48,487 nucleotides of DNA from Pseudomonas sp. (GTDB lineage: Bacteria; Pseudomonadota; Gammaproteobacteria; Pseudomonadales; Pseudomonadaceae): contig JAUYKV010000069.1 of NCBI GenBank assembly GCA_030699825.1, forward strand, positions 72,421-120,907, written 5' to 3'. The notes under the pieces were generated by a model that did no database searches, was not told the DNA's origin, and was given only the letters and a program-made list of their open reading frames with translations. The position numbers and the translations under genes are program-made. Within the stretch, counting starts at the first letter, position 1; each line of letters starts with the position of its first letter. Below are positions 48,231 to 48,487 of this stretch, in pieces.

Positions 48231-48487
48231 TCAGTCGCTGAGCAAGCGACCCTGGCGAATAGGGGTACGACCAGCAACCTTGGCCAACCATAGACCGGGC
48301 TGGGCAAAGCGCATCCGTTCACGAACGTAGAGCACACCATCGACCGAGGCGCAGACGGTGCTATGGCGATCGCTCAGGGGATCGATCACCTCGAACAGCG
48401 GATCGCCGGCCTTGACCCGCGCACCCACCGCTTGCAGAAAACTCACCACGCCGGCATGCGGCGCGTAGGCATATTCGGCACCCTCGA
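48231..48487 (-). CDS. aotO: Succinylglutamate desuccinylase/aspartoacylase-family protein, C-terminal end (aotO-like)
   Basis: The last 84 codons of a gene that starts outside the window. The translated end contains EYAYAPHAGVVSFLQAVGAR, VKAGDPLFEVIDPLSDRHST and VDGVLYVRERMRFAQPGLWL, the barrel-like C-terminal domain of the AstE/AspA deacylase family, which in aot operons lies just before aotP. Its catalytic zinc residues are not in view. The stop is 18 bp before the aotP start, so it is in the same operon. Deacylase activity of AotO has not been shown as far as I know. Confidence 0.8.
   Translation of the reverse strand, partial: EGAEYAYAPHAGVVSFLQAVGARVKAGDPLFEVIDPLSDRHSTVCASVDGVLYVRERMRFAQPGLWLAKVAGRTPIRQGRLLSD

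Overview
This 48.5-kb window is high-GC chromosomal DNA of a Pseudomonas-type gammaproteobacterium. The assignment rests on the right end, which carries the end of an aot operon (aotO end, aotP, argR) in the Pseudomonas order, on the aroC / MFS / mtnD neighbourhood, and on many short palindromic repeats of the kinds typical of pseudomonads (GTAGGAGC..., GTGGGAGGGG..., GTAGCCCGGATAAGC..., GTTGAGCGCAGCGATACCCA). I saw no rRNA, tRNA, CRISPR array, prophage or intact transposase. Gene identities come from reading the translations and motifs; no database search was run.

Layout. Positions 1-15.3 kb are housekeeping and accessory genes: a truncated SDR dehydrogenase, a CurA-type oxidoreductase, an RND efflux pair, an ABC-2 exporter pair, alkA-ogt alkylation repair, a small PLDc_N-type membrane protein, an isolated mtnD, an MFS carrier, aroC, an alpha/beta hydrolase and an unrecognised tail-anchored protein. 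From 15.7 to 35.2 kb there is a purine/allantoin catabolic island: a decayed uraH fragment, a dCache chemoreceptor, uraH, puuE-uraD-alc-allA-puuD, a CPA2 antiporter, an NCS2 urate/xanthine-type permease, a Tsx-like outer-membrane channel, an NCS1 permease, an allantoin/hydantoin racemase, a second NCS1 permease, a decayed Tsx fragment, a RutR-like TetR regulator and a GlcG-like protein. From 35.2 to 42.9 kb lies the glyoxylate-to-pyruvate branch: lysR, gcl, hyi, glxR, ttuD, pyk. A UT-family urea transporter follows, then a voltage-gated-type K+ channel with a zinc ribbon, a repeat-containing lipoprotein, and argR-aotP-aotO'.

How the genes fit together. Urate is taken up (Tsx-like channel, NCS2 carrier), oxidised by PuuD, and processed by UraH, UraD, PuuE, Alc and AllA to glyoxylate plus urea. 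The racemase and NCS1 carriers could admit external racemic allantoin. Glyoxylate is condensed by Gcl and carried through GlxR, TtuD and (after enolase) Pyk to pyruvate; the UT channel could move the urea. The upstream enzymes (xanthine dehydrogenase, guanine deaminase) are not in this window.

The most interesting feature is a regulatory layer that does not appear as a gene. A palindrome TTGTNNACAA recurs in the AT-rich promoter regions across the island, and a second palindrome (CTGACCANN(A)GGTCA(A/G), close to the known RutR operator) occurs before the first NCS1 gene, the racemase and the tetR gene. Two of these promoters share nearly identical spacing of the sites. The first motif looks like a GntR/FCD-type operator, but no GntR gene is present here, so its regulator must lie elsewhere. 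Two gene-end relics (uraH and tsx) and several MITE-like elements show that the island was assembled by duplication and deletion.
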